This document shows, in pieces, positions 51,534 through 62,141 of a stretch of 64,000 nucleotides of DNA; the first letter of the stretch is position 1; each line of letters starts with the position of its first letter. The DNA comes from Sphingopyxis sp. JAI128. Its GTDB lineage: Bacteria; Pseudomonadota; Alphaproteobacteria; Sphingomonadales; Sphingomonadaceae. Location: assembly GCF_014207235.1 (NCBI RefSeq), contig NZ_JACHDA010000002.1:558001-622000 (forward strand), in the 5' to 3' direction. The notes below the pieces were generated by a model, which did no database searches, was not told the origin of the DNA, and saw only the letters and a program-made list of their open reading frames with translations. The position numbers were made by a program, and so were the translations under genes.

Positions 51534-51820
51534 CAGTGATAATCCTCCAAACCCAGGTCGATAATCGCCCCCTGGTCGTCGATCGAGAATGTCATCCGCC
51601 AGTTGCGCGTGACGGTCATTGCCCATGTCCCGGCCCGGTCCCCCGTCAGGGGGTGCAGGCCGTAGTTGGGCGGCGTTCCGAGTTCGTCGATCGTCTCTGC
51701 AGCGATGATGAAGTTCACCATCCTGGAGAGACGATCGATCAGATCGCCCGACAGGCCCTTCGGCTTGCCCGTCTCGACGAACCGCCGCAGCGCTTTATGG
51801 CTGATGCTTTCGATCTCCAC
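51533..51820 (-). CDS. higB: HigB/RelE family toxin
   Basis: A 95-aa ribosome-dependent endoribonuclease-like toxin: IESISHKALRRFVETGKPKGLSGDLIDRLSRMVNFIIAAETIDEL, then LHPLTGDRAGTWAMTVTRNWRMTFSID, in which the Arg and Trp/Thr residues of the TVTRNWRMTF strand correspond to catalytic positions of HigB. The C-terminus LGLEDYH is typical. The start is GTG 51820; no earlier ATG is in frame. It is the first gene of the operon and overlaps higA by one base. A direct repeat and a TTGACA lie just upstream. Confidence 0.93.
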   Translation of the reverse strand: MEIESISHKALRRFVETGKPKGLSGDLIDRLSRMVNFIIAAETIDELGTPPNYGLHPLTGDRAGTWAMTVTRNWRMTFSIDDQGAIIDLGLEDYH

Positions 51821-51826
51821 GAATGG

Positions 51827-51870
51827 AAAGTGTCACATTACATGAAATTTGTCAAGTATCGCTTTACATG
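51827..51870 (-). promoter_or_regulatory. higBA promoter/operator region with two direct repeats
   Basis: On the minus strand CATGTAAAGCGATACTTGACA (51870-51850) and CATGTAATGTGACACTTT (51844-51827) are similar in sequence and share CATGTAA. TTGACA at 51855-51850 is a plausible -35, but no good -10 is seen. Placement directly before the higB start suits HigA autorepression. Confidence 0.4.
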
Positions 51871-52399
51871 GACGCGAATTACAGAGCTACGGTGATAGCC
51901 GACTTCGGCTCTGAACTCGCCTCCACCGTCGAAAACCTCTTGTCCTACACGATCGCCCCGCGCTAGCCTCGGCTCATGCGCCATGCCGCTCCCCGTCTCC
52001 TGAACCAGACGCCCCCGAGCGACGGCTCCGCACCCGAACTCGCTTAACGCCACAAAGAAGATATTTGCGGCGCGCGCCTGCGTATCCTTTGTCGCTTTAA
52101 GCGCCGCCGCACGCGCCGGCGAACGACGCTCTCAACGCCGATTCCAAGTAAAATTGCGCAGTTTTTCGAACTTTTCGATAAATCCCTTTCCCCTCTGCGA
52201 TCTCTGCGCAAATCTCCATACATTCAGGCAAAGACGCCCCGCGTGACAACCCCCTCCCCGCTCGTTACAAATCCTGTCTGAAGCAGCAGGGACTCGCGGC
52301 CTGACGACGAGCGCCGTTGCAACGACAACATGCTGAAGGGTCGCCGGCATGATCTGGGGCCGCACCACTGGGGTGCGTGGCTGAGGGGGCGACTGTCAC
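51871..52399. other. 529-base gap without a supported gene
   Basis: The region between higB and the ThDP enzyme gene. Short open frames occur on both strands but have neither ribosome binding sites nor recognisable products. The stretch 52140-52200 is AT-richer (AAGTAAAATTGCGCAG, CGATAAATCCC). It presumably holds the promoter of the next gene; no clear site was picked. Confidence 0.6.
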
Positions 52400-54046
52400 A
52401 TGAAAAAAGCATCCGACCTGTTCATCGAATGTCTGGAGGAAGAGGGCGTCGAATATATATTCGGCGTTCCGGGCGAGGAGAATCTCGATTTCCTCGACAG
52501 CCTGTCGCGCTCGACCAAGATCAAGCTGATCCTGACGCGCCACGAACAGGGGGCGGGCTTCATGGCCGCGACCTATGGGCGGCATACGGGCAAGACCGGC
52601 GTGTGTCTTGCGACGCTTGGCCCCGGCGCGACCAATTTCGTCACCGCGGCGGCCTATGCGCAGCTTGGCGGCATGCCGATGATGATGATCACCGGGCAAA
52701 AGCCGATCAAGAAATCGAAACAGGGCCGCTTCCAGATCCTCGACGTCGTCGCGATGATGGGGCCGATCACCAAATATACGCACCAGATGGCGTCGTCGGA
52801 CAATATCCCGAGCCGCGTGCGCGAGGCCTTCCGCCTCGCCGAAGAGGAAAAGCCCGGCGCGGTGCATATCGAGCTGCCCGAGGATATCGCCGACGAACAT
52901 ACCGACAGCCTGCCGCTGAAGCGCAGCCATTCACGCCGTCCGAACGCCGACAGCAAATCGATCCGCGAAGCGGTGAAGGCGCTCGAAAATGCGACCTCGC
53001 CGGTGCTCGTCATCGGCGCGGGCGCGAACCGTACGATGACCAGCCGCATGTTGCTGCAATTCATCGAAAAGACGGGGATTCCCTTTCTGACGACGCAACT
53101 CGGCAAGGGCGTGATCGACGAGCGGCACCCGAAATTCCTCGGCTGCGCGGCGCTGTCTTCGGGCGATTTCGTCCATCGCGCGGTCGAGGCATCGGACTGT
53201 ATCGTCAACCTTGGCCACGACGTGATCGAAAAGCCGCCCTTTTTCATGCAGCGCGGCGGGCCCACCGTCATTCATGTCTCGACCAAGACCGCCGAGGTCG
53301 ATCCCGTCTATTTCCCCGATATCGAGGTGATCGGCGATATCGCCAACGCGGTGTGGCAGATGAAGGAGGACATCGTCCCCAACGGCGGCTGGAAATTCGA
53401 TCATCTGCTCGCCTATCGCAAGGCCGAGGTCGAGCATACCGCGCCGCTGGCGAAGGACGAGCGTTTCCCGATCTTCCCGCCGCATCTGGTGCAGTCGGTG
53501 CGCGACGCGATGCCCGACGACGGCATCATCTGCCTCGACAATGGCGTCTACAAAATCTGGTTCGCGCGCGGCTATACCGCCTGCAAGCCGAACACGGTGC
53601 TGCTCGACAATGCGCTCGCGACGATGGGCGCGGGGCTGCCGAGCGCGATGATGTCGGCGATGCTGTATCCGAACCGCAAGGTCATGGCGATTTGCGGCGA
53701 CGGCGGTTTCATGATGAACAGCCAGGAGATGGAGACCGCGGTGCGCCTTGGCCTCAACCTCACCGTGCTGATCCTCAACGACAACAGCTATGGCATGATC
53801 CGCTGGAAACAGGCGAATATGGGCTTCAAGGATTGGGGCCTGACGTATGGCAACCCCGATTTCGTCAAATATGCCGCAAGCTATGGCGCGCACGGCCACC
53901 GCGTCGAAAGCGCGGCGCACCTCAAGGAATTGCTTGCGCACACGCGCGATACGCCGGGGGTGCATTTGATCGACTGCCCGGTCGATTATTCGGAGAACGA
54001 CCAGATTTTGAACAACGATATCAAGAGGCTGTCGAAGGAGCTCTGA
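52400..54046 (+). CDS. Acetolactate synthase large-subunit-like ThDP enzyme (AlsS-like)
   Basis: A 548-aa thiamine-diphosphate enzyme. N-terminal ThDP pyrimidine domain GVEYIFGVPGEENLDFLDSL with the catalytic Glu in TRHEQGAGFMAATYGR, a central FAD/transhydrogenase-like domain, and the C-terminal pyrophosphate domain with the GDGGFMMNSQEMETAVRLGLNLTVLILNDN motif. It resembles catabolic acetolactate synthase or related decarboxylases. No small regulatory subunit (ilvN) is adjacent, which argues against the biosynthetic IlvB role. The ATG at 52400 follows GAGGGGGCG. It is followed by an ALDH gene on the same strand, across a repeat. Confidence 0.9.
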   Translation: MKKASDLFIECLEEEGVEYIFGVPGEENLDFLDSLSRSTKIKLILTRHEQGAGFMAATYGRHTGKTGVCLATLGPGATNFVTAAAYAQLGGMPMMMITGQKPIKKSKQGRFQILDVVAMMGPITKYTHQMASSDNIPSRVREAFRLAEEEKPGAVHIELPEDIADEHTDSLPLKRSHSRRPNADSKSIREAVKALENATSPVLVIGAGANRTMTSRMLLQFIEKTGIPFLTTQLGKGVIDERHPKFLGCAALSSGDFVHRAVEASDCIVNLGHDVIEKPPFFMQRGGPTVIHVSTKTAEVDPVYFPDIEVIGDIANAVWQMKEDIVPNGGWKFDHLLAYRKAEVEHTAPLAKDERFPIFPPHLVQSVRDAMPDDGIICLDNGVYKIWFARGYTACKPNTVLLDNALATMGAGLPSAMMSAMLYPNRKVMAICGDGGFMMNSQEMETAVRLGLNLTVLILNDNSYGMIRWKQANMGFKDWGLTYGNPDFVKYAASYGAHGHRVESAAHLKELLAHTRDTPGVHLIDCPVDYSENDQILNNDIKRLSKEL

Positions 54047-54052
54047 TTCCGG

Positions 54053-54177
54053 CTCCCCTCCCGCCTGCGCGAGGGGCAGCGAGGCTTGCGAGCATGCTCG
54101 CTAGTCGCAGCGGGGTGGGCAACCGCACCCCCCGTGCACAAACACCCAAACCCCTCCCGCAAGCGGGAGGGGGGAGA
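54053..54177. repeat. Palindromic element with CCCCTCCCGC ends before the ALDH gene
   Basis: GCTCCCCTCCCGCCTGCGCGAGGGGCAG at the left and CCCCTCCCGCAAGCGGGAGGGG at the right, with a nested GCGAGCATGCTCGC palindrome. The final AGGGGGGAG lies six bases before the ALDH ATG and is that gene's Shine-Dalgarno. Confidence 0.8.
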
Positions 54178-54182
54178 ATGAT

Positions 54183-55616
<1,434 letters not shown>

Positions 55617-55767
55617 TTGGATCATGGTTAATAGAATATGTGTCAAATAGGCAACGTCACCGAACCGACTTCGAACTTTCTTCAAACTGTCGCCAGTTTG
55701 GGCCGCACGCTGTAACATTTCGCGTGTCTACGCCGGGAGCAGCTAGAGGCTGCTTTCGGAGTGCGAC

Positions 55768-56640
55768 ATGGCATCGATTTCCACCCTGCCGATCCCCGCC
55801 CGTTTTCCCGACCCCTTCACCACCGACCCGCATATTCCCGAGCGCGTGATCGGCGAGCGCCGCAATTATCGCGCCGTGTGGGTCAGCGACATCCACCTCG
55901 GCACGCGCGGCTGCAACGCGCCGCTGCTGATTGATTTTTTCGACCATGTCGATTGCGAGACGCTCTATCTTGTCGGCGACATCATCGACGGCTGGCGCCT
56001 CAAGAAGCGGCATTTCTGGCCGCCCGAGCATAATGACGTCGTCTGGCGCGTACTCAAGCGCGCGAAGCGCGGCACGCGCGTCGTCTATGTCCCCGGCAAC
56101 CACGACGAAATGGTCAAGCCGTTCGACGGCTTCGATTTCGGCGGCGTCGAGATCCGCCGCGAGGCGATCCACGAGACCGCCGACGGCCGCAAATTGCTGG
56201 TCGTCCACGGCGACGAGTTCGACGCCGTGATGCTCGCGCACCGCTGGCTCGCCTTCGTCGGCGACGCCGCCTACACCGCGCTGATGAAGTGCAATGTGGT
56301 CGTGAACCGCATCCGCAGCGCCTTCGGCCTGCCCTATTGGTCGCTGTCGATGGTCGCCAAGCACAAGGTCAAGAACGCCGTCCAGTTCATCGGGCGTTAC
56401 GAGGAAGTCGTCGCGCACGCCGCGCGCTCGCGCGGGGTCGACGGCGTGGTGTGCGGCCACATCCACAGCGCCGAGATGCGCGAGATCGAGGGCACCGAAT
56501 ATTATAACGACGGCGACTGGGTCGAAGGCTGCACCGCGCTCGTCGAGCATCATGACGGACGGATGGAAATCCTCCATTGGGCGCAGGAAGTCGCGGCGCG
56601 CGCCACCCCGGCTCCGCTCAAGCTGCCCGCCGCGGCATGA
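55768..56640 (+). CDS. UDP-2,3-diacylglucosamine diphosphatase-like metallophosphoesterase
   Basis: A 290-aa calcineurin-fold phosphoesterase of the LpxH-related group. All metal motifs are present: VSDIHLGTRG, LVGDIIDGW, VPGNHDEM, VVHGDEFDAV and VCGHIHSAEM. In this family substrates are UDP-diacylglucosamine or similar lipid-linked sugars. Because the group often lacks a conventional lipid A pathway context in sphingomonads, the substrate is uncertain. Its stop overlaps the start of the glycosyltransferase gene (ATGA), so they are coupled. The ATG at 55768 follows GGAGTGCGAC. Confidence 0.9.
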   Translation: MASISTLPIPARFPDPFTTDPHIPERVIGERRNYRAVWVSDIHLGTRGCNAPLLIDFFDHVDCETLYLVGDIIDGWRLKKRHFWPPEHNDVVWRVLKRAKRGTRVVYVPGNHDEMVKPFDGFDFGGVEIRREAIHETADGRKLLVVHGDEFDAVMLAHRWLAFVGDAAYTALMKCNVVVNRIRSAFGLPYWSLSMVAKHKVKNAVQFIGRYEEVVAHAARSRGVDGVVCGHIHSAEMREIEGTEYYNDGDWVEGCTALVEHHDGRMEILHWAQEVAARATPAPLKLPAAA

Positions 56641-57689
56641 GAGTCCTGATCGTCACCGACGCGTGGGAGCCGCAGGTCAACGGCGTCGTCCGCACGCTCC
56701 AGGCGACGATCGGCGAACTCAAGGCGGCGGGGCATGACGTGGGGGTGATCTCGCCCGACCTCTTCCGTTCGATCCCTTGCCCGTCCTACCCCGAAATCCG
56801 CCTCGCCTTTGCCGGCCGGCGTGCTGTCGGGCGGCGTATCCGCGCCTTTGCTCCGCAGGCGATCCATATCTCGACCGAAGGGCCGCTCGGCATGGCCGCG
56901 CGGCGCTGGTGCATTCGCAATAAATTCCCGTTCACCACCGCCTATCACACGCGCTTTCCGGAATATGTCGCAGCGCGGTTGCCACTTTCGCCCGCCACGG
57001 TCTGGCGCTTCATCCGCTGGTTCCACCGCCCCGCGCGGCATATCATGGTCGCGACACGCAGCCTTGCGCGCGAGCTCGCCGAGCAGGGCCTGACCCAGAC
57101 GATGATGTGGGAACGCGGGGTCGACCACGAGCTGTTCCGTCCCGACCGCGCCCCGCATCCCGCCTATGCCGGTCTTGCGCGGCCGATCCAGCTCTACGTC
57201 GGCCGCGTGGCGGTCGAAAAGAACATCGGCGCCTTCCTCGATTGCGAGCGGCCCGGAACGAAGGTCGTCGTCGGCGACGGCCCCGCGCTCGCCGAATTGC
57301 AGGCCCGGCACCCGGCCACGATCTTCCTTGGCAAGCTTGGCGGCGAAACGCTCGCCGCCGCCTATGCGGGCGCCGACGTCTTCGTCTTTCCCAGCCGTAC
57401 CGACACCTTCGGCCTTGTCGTCATCGAGGCGCTGAGCTGCGGCACGCCGGTCGCCGCCTATCCGGTGCCGGGACCGGGCGATATCGTGACGGGCGGTGCC
57501 GGCGCGCTCGACGAGGATCTCGGCCGGGCGATCGACGCGGCGCTGGCGTGCGACCGCGCCGACGCGGCGACGCTCGGGGCACGCTACAGCTGGCCCAGCT
57601 GTACGGCGCAGTTCGCGAAGGCGCTGACCTTCGTTCCCTCCGAACCCGCCCCCGATGCCAAGGCCGGCATCGCGGGCGTTGCTGCCTAG
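56637..57689 (+). CDS. Glycosyltransferase family 4
   Basis: A 350-aa GT-B fold retaining glycosyltransferase. The acceptor domain begins MRVLIVTDAWEPQVNGVVRTLQAT and the C-terminal donor domain has LYVGRVAVEKNIGAFL, VVGDGPALAEL and the E-x7-E motif FPSRTDTFGLVVIEALSCGTPVAAYPVPG. It is similar to alpha-mannosyl/sulfoquinovosyl-type transferases that glycosylate lipids. Coupled to an LpxH-like phosphoesterase, it may build a glycolipid. Its stop overlaps that of the TonB receptor gene on the opposite strand by 4 nt. Confidence 0.93.
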   Translation: MRVLIVTDAWEPQVNGVVRTLQATIGELKAAGHDVGVISPDLFRSIPCPSYPEIRLAFAGRRAVGRRIRAFAPQAIHISTEGPLGMAARRWCIRNKFPFTTAYHTRFPEYVAARLPLSPATVWRFIRWFHRPARHIMVATRSLARELAEQGLTQTMMWERGVDHELFRPDRAPHPAYAGLARPIQLYVGRVAVEKNIGAFLDCERPGTKVVVGDGPALAELQARHPATIFLGKLGGETLAAAYAGADVFVFPSRTDTFGLVVIEALSCGTPVAAYPVPGPGDIVTGGAGALDEDLGRAIDAALACDRADAATLGARYSWPSCTAQFAKALTFVPSEPAPDAKAGIAGVAA

Positions 57690-60121
57690 AAGGTCTTGCG
57701 CCACTCCAGCTCGATATAGCGGCCGAGCGGATCGATATATCCGGGCTGATAATTGAGCGGCACGACCCCGTTCGCATCGGTGATCTTGCGCTGCGCATCG
57801 AAGACATTGTCGATCGACAGCCGCAGGCGCGATCCCTTGAGGAACGGCAAGTCTTCGGTCAGTTTCGGCTTCTGGTTGAAATCGACGAAGAAGCGCAGGT
57901 TGAACGTTGCGAGGTCGCCGAACTTTAGATCGCCCGCCGTGCCGCCAGTCACCGTGCTGCCGCTGTCATATTTGGCGCTGAGCCGCACGCCCACGCCCTT
58001 GTTGAACAGACCGCCATCGAGTTCGAACAGGTGACGGTTGCTGCCGCCGCCGCCGCCCGTCGCCGAACCGTCGAGCAGGTCGAGTTCGGGGACGCCAGGG
58101 CGGATCAGCACCGTGTCGGTCAGCTTGATCGTGTGATAGAGCGACACCTGCCAGCGCCCGCCCTGCGGACCGCCGAACCGTCCACCCGGACCGCCGCGCC
58201 CGCCCATGCGCGGACCGCCTCCTCCGCCGCGCTGACGCCCCGCGCCGGGGCCGCCCCCTCCTTCACGGGCGCCCGCACCGTCGGGACGCCCGCCGCCGGG
58301 GCCGCGCTGCTGTTGCTGGCCAAAGCTCTTGCCGAAATTGAGGCCCCAGCGGATCTGCGAATTTTCGGCGCGGTCGAAATTGACCGGCCGCTGGTCGATC
58401 GCCAGCAAGACGCCGTTGGCATCGCGCGTGACGCGATCGGGGAAAGCTGCCTCGATCTCGGGGGTCAGCAACGGCAGGCTGTTCGCCGTGTCATAGCTTT
58501 TGTTGCGGTTGTAATTGATCGAGAAATTGAGCCCTTCGACCATCGGCGGCGACCAGTTGAGCCCCAATTTCAGGTCGCGGCGCTGTTCGGCGAGCAGGAA
58601 GGGATTGCCGCCCGTCGTCGTCGTGATCTGCACCGTCTGGCCGGTCGCAAAATCATAATAGGTCACGGCGGGCGTCACCAGCGGCGCGGCGCCGAGCTGC
58701 TGGATGCCCGGTGCCGCCTCGTCCTGATTGAAGCTCGCGAGCAGCGAGAGATTGTCGGTCACCCCCCAGTTGAGGTTCGCGCCCCAGCTTTTGAGCGCCT
58801 CGAAATCGCTCGGGTTTTGCACCTGCCCGCTCAGCGTCAGCGAGACGCGGCCGATTTTGCCGACTTCATATTCGGGGTCGAGCAGCGGCACCGTGAGCGA
58901 TCCGAAGACGCCCGGCAGGTCGCGCGCGAGGTCGGTCGTCGTGACGCCGCTCGCATTTTCGGAGCGGCTGTCGAAGCGCAGACCCGAATAGCTGCCCGTT
59001 ATCGACAGGCGGATCGGCCCCGCCCAGCCTTCGGTCACCGTGCCCGACAGGTTCGCATTGCCGCCGAACGTCTGCTGGCTGCTGTCGAACCGGTCGCGCG
59101 CGCCGCTGATGCGGTCGGTGAAGGTCCGTTGGTCGGCATCGGCGTAATTGCCCGACACCGACCAGCGCCAGTCGCCGAGCATGCCGTTGACGCTGGCCGT
59201 CGATGTGAGATTGCGCGCGCGGCTGTCGCGTTCGAGCGGATCGCCGACACCGCCGAGCCCCGGCCCGAGCAGCGCGCGCGTGTCGGTCTGATCGAAGCGC
59301 ACATTGACCGACGCGTCGGTGACCTTGTTCAGGCTGCGCTGGACCGTCGCGTCGATGCGATATTCGTCGGAGGCCGAAAGCAGGCTGCGCGCCGGCGCTT
59401 CGGCTGCCTGATCGTCATCGCCTCCATAATCGAGGTTCCGCTCGCTCTCGATCAGCATCGACTTATGTTCCCAGCCGGTGTTGATATTGATCCGGCCGCT
59501 GTCGGTGATCGCCAGGAAACTGGGCTCTATCTCGCTCTGGAACCGGCCGCCCTGCGTCGGAATGCCGCCCTCGGCCTCGACCGCAATCTGGCGGAAATCG
59601 GGCTTGAGCACCATGTTGACGACGCGCTCGTCGGCCGAATAGCCATATTGGAGCGCGACTTCCTCGGGAAAAATTTCGACCTTCGCGATCGCTTCGGGAG
59701 GCAGGTTGCGCACCTCGCCGAACCCGCCGATGCGACGTCCGTTGATGAGGATGATCGGACGGCCGCTGCCGCGCCCGCGGCCCGAGCGCGTCTGCGGCGC
59801 GAGCGCATCGAGCAGTTCGGACACGTTCGACACGCCATAGCTGGCGATCGCCGCCTCATCGAGCTCGGCTTCGGCCTTGATGTCGGTATCGAGTTGCCCC
59901 GCAAGGCGCGGCGCGGTGACGATGATTTCGTCCTCGCTATAATCGTCATAGGCATCCTCGACCGTCTCGGGCGCGGCGAGAGCGGGTTCGGCCGGTTGCT
60001 CGGCGACGGCCGAGGCGGCGGGCGGGCCGACCGGCGCTTGCGCAGCGACCGGCAAGGCGAACGAAGCACCGGCGGCAAGCAAGGCGGCGCGAACGGAGAT
60101 GGACAGGCGCTTATCGTTCAT
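57686..60121 (-). CDS. TonB-dependent receptor with Gly-rich insertion
   Basis: An 811-aa outer-membrane receptor. It has a signal peptide (MNDKRLSISVRAALLAAGASFALPVAAQA), an N-terminal plug domain with SGRPIILINGRRIGGFGEVRNLPPEAIAKVEI, and a beta-barrel ending in the C-terminal aromatic residue of IELEWRKTF. No TonB box was picked with confidence. At about residues 601-655 lies a run dominated by Gly with Arg, Pro and Gln (QQQQRGPGGGRP ... RGGGGGPRMGGRGG), which should form an exposed loop. The start is ATG 60121 (AAAGG upstream); ATG 60154 would extend it by 11. The ligand is unknown; no transport genes adjoin. Confidence 0.9.
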   Translation of the reverse strand: MNDKRLSISVRAALLAAGASFALPVAAQAPVGPPAASAVAEQPAEPALAAPETVEDAYDDYSEDEIIVTAPRLAGQLDTDIKAEAELDEAAIASYGVSNVSELLDALAPQTRSGRGRGSGRPIILINGRRIGGFGEVRNLPPEAIAKVEIFPEEVALQYGYSADERVVNMVLKPDFRQIAVEAEGGIPTQGGRFQSEIEPSFLAITDSGRININTGWEHKSMLIESERNLDYGGDDDQAAEAPARSLLSASDEYRIDATVQRSLNKVTDASVNVRFDQTDTRALLGPGLGGVGDPLERDSRARNLTSTASVNGMLGDWRWSVSGNYADADQRTFTDRISGARDRFDSSQQTFGGNANLSGTVTEGWAGPIRLSITGSYSGLRFDSRSENASGVTTTDLARDLPGVFGSLTVPLLDPEYEVGKIGRVSLTLSGQVQNPSDFEALKSWGANLNWGVTDNLSLLASFNQDEAAPGIQQLGAAPLVTPAVTYYDFATGQTVQITTTTGGNPFLLAEQRRDLKLGLNWSPPMVEGLNFSINYNRNKSYDTANSLPLLTPEIEAAFPDRVTRDANGVLLAIDQRPVNFDRAENSQIRWGLNFGKSFGQQQQRGPGGGRPDGAGAREGGGGPGAGRQRGGGGGPRMGGRGGPGGRFGGPQGGRWQVSLYHTIKLTDTVLIRPGVPELDLLDGSATGGGGGSNRHLFELDGGLFNKGVGVRLSAKYDSGSTVTGGTAGDLKFGDLATFNLRFFVDFNQKPKLTEDLPFLKGSRLRLSIDNVFDAQRKITDANGVVPLNYQPGYIDPLGRYIELEWRKTF

Positions 60122-60316
60122 GGGGGAGAACCTTTGTTTCTTTTCTGTCTTCATTTTTACTTGGCATGACAGGGCTTAACGCCTGCTGACACCGCTCTTT
60201 GTCCGACGTTCACCTATGTCGCAATTGTCGCAACAATGTGTCGGGGCCATGCCCGTTCCACCAACCGACCATATCGACCGCTGGACAGCATCGCCGCTCT
60301 TCCTTATCGGCCACCC

Positions 60317-61903
60317 ATGCCGACTCCCGACTCCTCCGCCGCCCCTGAATCGATCCTGATCATCGACTTCGGATCGCAGGTCACCCAGCTCATCGCCCGC
60401 CGCGTCCGCGAGGCCGGCGTCTATAGCGAGATCGTTCCGTTCAGCGCCGCCGAGGCCGCGCTCGAGAGGATGCAGCCAAAGGGCGTGATCCTGTCGGGAT
60501 CGCCCGCATCGGTCCCCGCGAGCGGCAGCCCGCGCGCGCCGCAGTCGGTGTTCGACAGCGGGCTTCCGATCCTCGGCATCTGTTACGGCCAGCAGGTGAT
60601 GAGCCAGCAGCTCGGCGGGCAGGTCGAACCCGGCGGTATCGATGGGGAACGCGACGGCGAATTCGGCCGCGCCTTCCTGACCGTCACCGAACCTTGCGTG
60701 CTGTTCGACGGATTGTGGGAGGTCGGCGAGCGGCATCAGGTGTGGATGAGCCACGGCGACCGCGTGACGCAATTCGCCCCCGGCTTCCGTATCGTCGCGA
60801 TCAGCGACGGCGCGCCCTTCGCGCTGATCGCCGACGACGATCGCCGTTACTATGGCACGCAGTTTCACCCCGAGGTCGTCCATACGCCCGACGGCGCCAA
60901 GCTGATCGCCAATTTCGTCCGCCACGTCTGCGGGTGCAGCGGCGACTGGACGATGGCCGAGTTCCGCGCCACCAAGATCGCCGAGATCCGCGCGCAGGTC
61001 GGCGACCAGCGCGTCCTGTGCGGCCTGTCGGGCGGCGTCGACAGCGCGGTCGCGGCAGTGCTGATCCACGAAGCGATCGGCGAACAGCTCACCTGCGTCT
61101 TCGTCGACCACGGCCTGCTCCGCATGAACGAGCGCGAGCAGGTCGAGCGCCTGTTCCGCGACCATTATAATATCCCGCTGGTGGTCGTGGATGCCGAAGA
61201 GCGCTTCATGGCGGGCCTCGCCGGGGTCACCGACCCCGAAAAGAAGCGCAAGTTCATCGGCGCCGAATTCATCAATGTTTTCGAGGAAGAAGCGAAGAAG
61301 ATCGGCGGCGCCGACTTCCTTGCGCAGGGGACGCTCTATCCCGACGTCATCGAGAGCGTCAGCTTCACCGGTGGGCCGAGCGTCACGATCAAGAGCCACC
61401 ACAATGTCGGCGGCCTGCCCGAACGCATGAACATGAAGCTCGTCGAGCCGCTGCGCGAACTGTTCAAGGACGAGGTCCGCCTGCTCGGCAAGGAGCTCGG
61501 CCTTCCCGACATCTTCGTCGGGCGCCACCCCTTCCCCGGCCCTGGCTTGGCGATTCGCATTCCGGGCGAAGTTTCGAAAGAGCGCTGCGACATCCTCCGC
61601 AAGGCCGATGCGGTCTATCTGGAAGAGATCCGCAATGCCGGCCTCTATGACGCGATCTGGCAGGCCTTCGCGGTGCTGCTGCCCGTCAAGACCGTCGGCG
61701 TGATGGGCGACGGCCGGACCTACGACCATGTCTGCGCACTGCGTGCCGTGACCTCGACCGACGGCATGACCGCCGACATCTACCCCTTCGACGCGAGCTT
61801 CCTCAGCCGCTGCGCGACGCGGATCATCAACGAGGTGCAGGGCATCAACCGCGTGGTATATGATTACACTTCGAAGCCGCCGGGCACGATCGAGTGGGAA
61901 TGA
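60317..61903 (+). CDS. guaA: GMP synthase (glutamine-hydrolysing)
   Basis: A 528-aa bifunctional enzyme converting XMP to GMP. The class I glutamine amidotransferase domain (residues 12-205) has the nucleophile in [10 protein letters not shown] and the His/Glu in QFHPEVVHT. The ATP-pyrophosphatase domain has the PP-loop [15 protein letters not shown], and the C-terminal dimerisation domain ends [16 protein letters not shown], the usual GuaA tail. The ATG at 60317 is chosen; earlier codons are improbable. It is divergent from the TonB gene (195 nt between starts). A hairpin and a decayed IS follow. Confidence 0.97.
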   Translation: MPTPDSSAAPESILIIDFGSQVTQLIARRVREAGVYSEIVPFSAAEAALERMQPKGVILSGSPASVPASGSPRAPQSVFDSGLPILGICYGQQVMSQQLGGQVEPGGIDGERDGEFGRAFLTVTEPCVLFDGLWEVGERHQVWMSHGDRVTQFAPGFRIVAISDGAPFALIADDDRRYYGTQFHPEVVHTPDGAKLIANFVRHVCGCSGDWTMAEFRATKIAEIRAQVGDQRVLCGLSGGVDSAVAAVLIHEAIGEQLTCVFVDHGLLRMNEREQVERLFRDHYNIPLVVVDAEERFMAGLAGVTDPEKKRKFIGAEFINVFEEEAKKIGGADFLAQGTLYPDVIESVSFTGGPSVTIKSHHNVGGLPERMNMKLVEPLRELFKDEVRLLGKELGLPDIFVGRHPFPGPGLAIRIPGEVSKERCDILRKADAVYLEEIRNAGLYDAIWQAFAVLLPVKTVGVMGDGRTYDHVCALRAVTSTDGMTADIYPFDASFLSRCATRIINEVQGINRVVYDYTSKPPGTIEWE

Positions 61904-62069
61904 TTCGGGGCACGGAATTGCTGCATATTTCCGGTCAGATTCGCACTTCAACCGATTGAAAAAATTTAATTTGTTGTCGATATCTGTCGGTGACTATCGG
62001 TGGGCAGCCTTCCCATTTGACGGACGGCCTGACGACCTTGGCTGGCCTTGTTTCTTTCTGAAATCGTCG

Positions 62070-62107
62070 ATACCGTCAGGGAGAGATCAGCGCTTGACGG
62101 TATTTTT
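62070..62107 (+). terminator. Possible intrinsic terminator downstream of guaA
   Basis: ATACCGTCA and TGACGGTAT form a 9-bp perfect stem around a 16-base loop, followed by TTTTT. It lies 167 bases after the guaA stop and 35 bases before the IS, in an otherwise gene-free AT-richer 238-base gap. A second hairpin (CCGGAAAAGC/GCTTTTTCGG) is at 62121-62143. Confidence 0.6.
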
Positions 62108-62141
62108 CGCGCGCTAAATGCCGGAAAAGCAGTGCTTTTTC

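Noticed and set aside
58031-60169. 712-codon plus-strand frame antisense to the TonB receptor
   Set aside because: It is a shadow frame; the opposite strand has signal peptide, plug and barrel pattern.
60176-61951. 591-codon minus-strand frame antisense to guaA
   Set aside because: It is a shadow frame; guaA motifs are intact on the plus strand.
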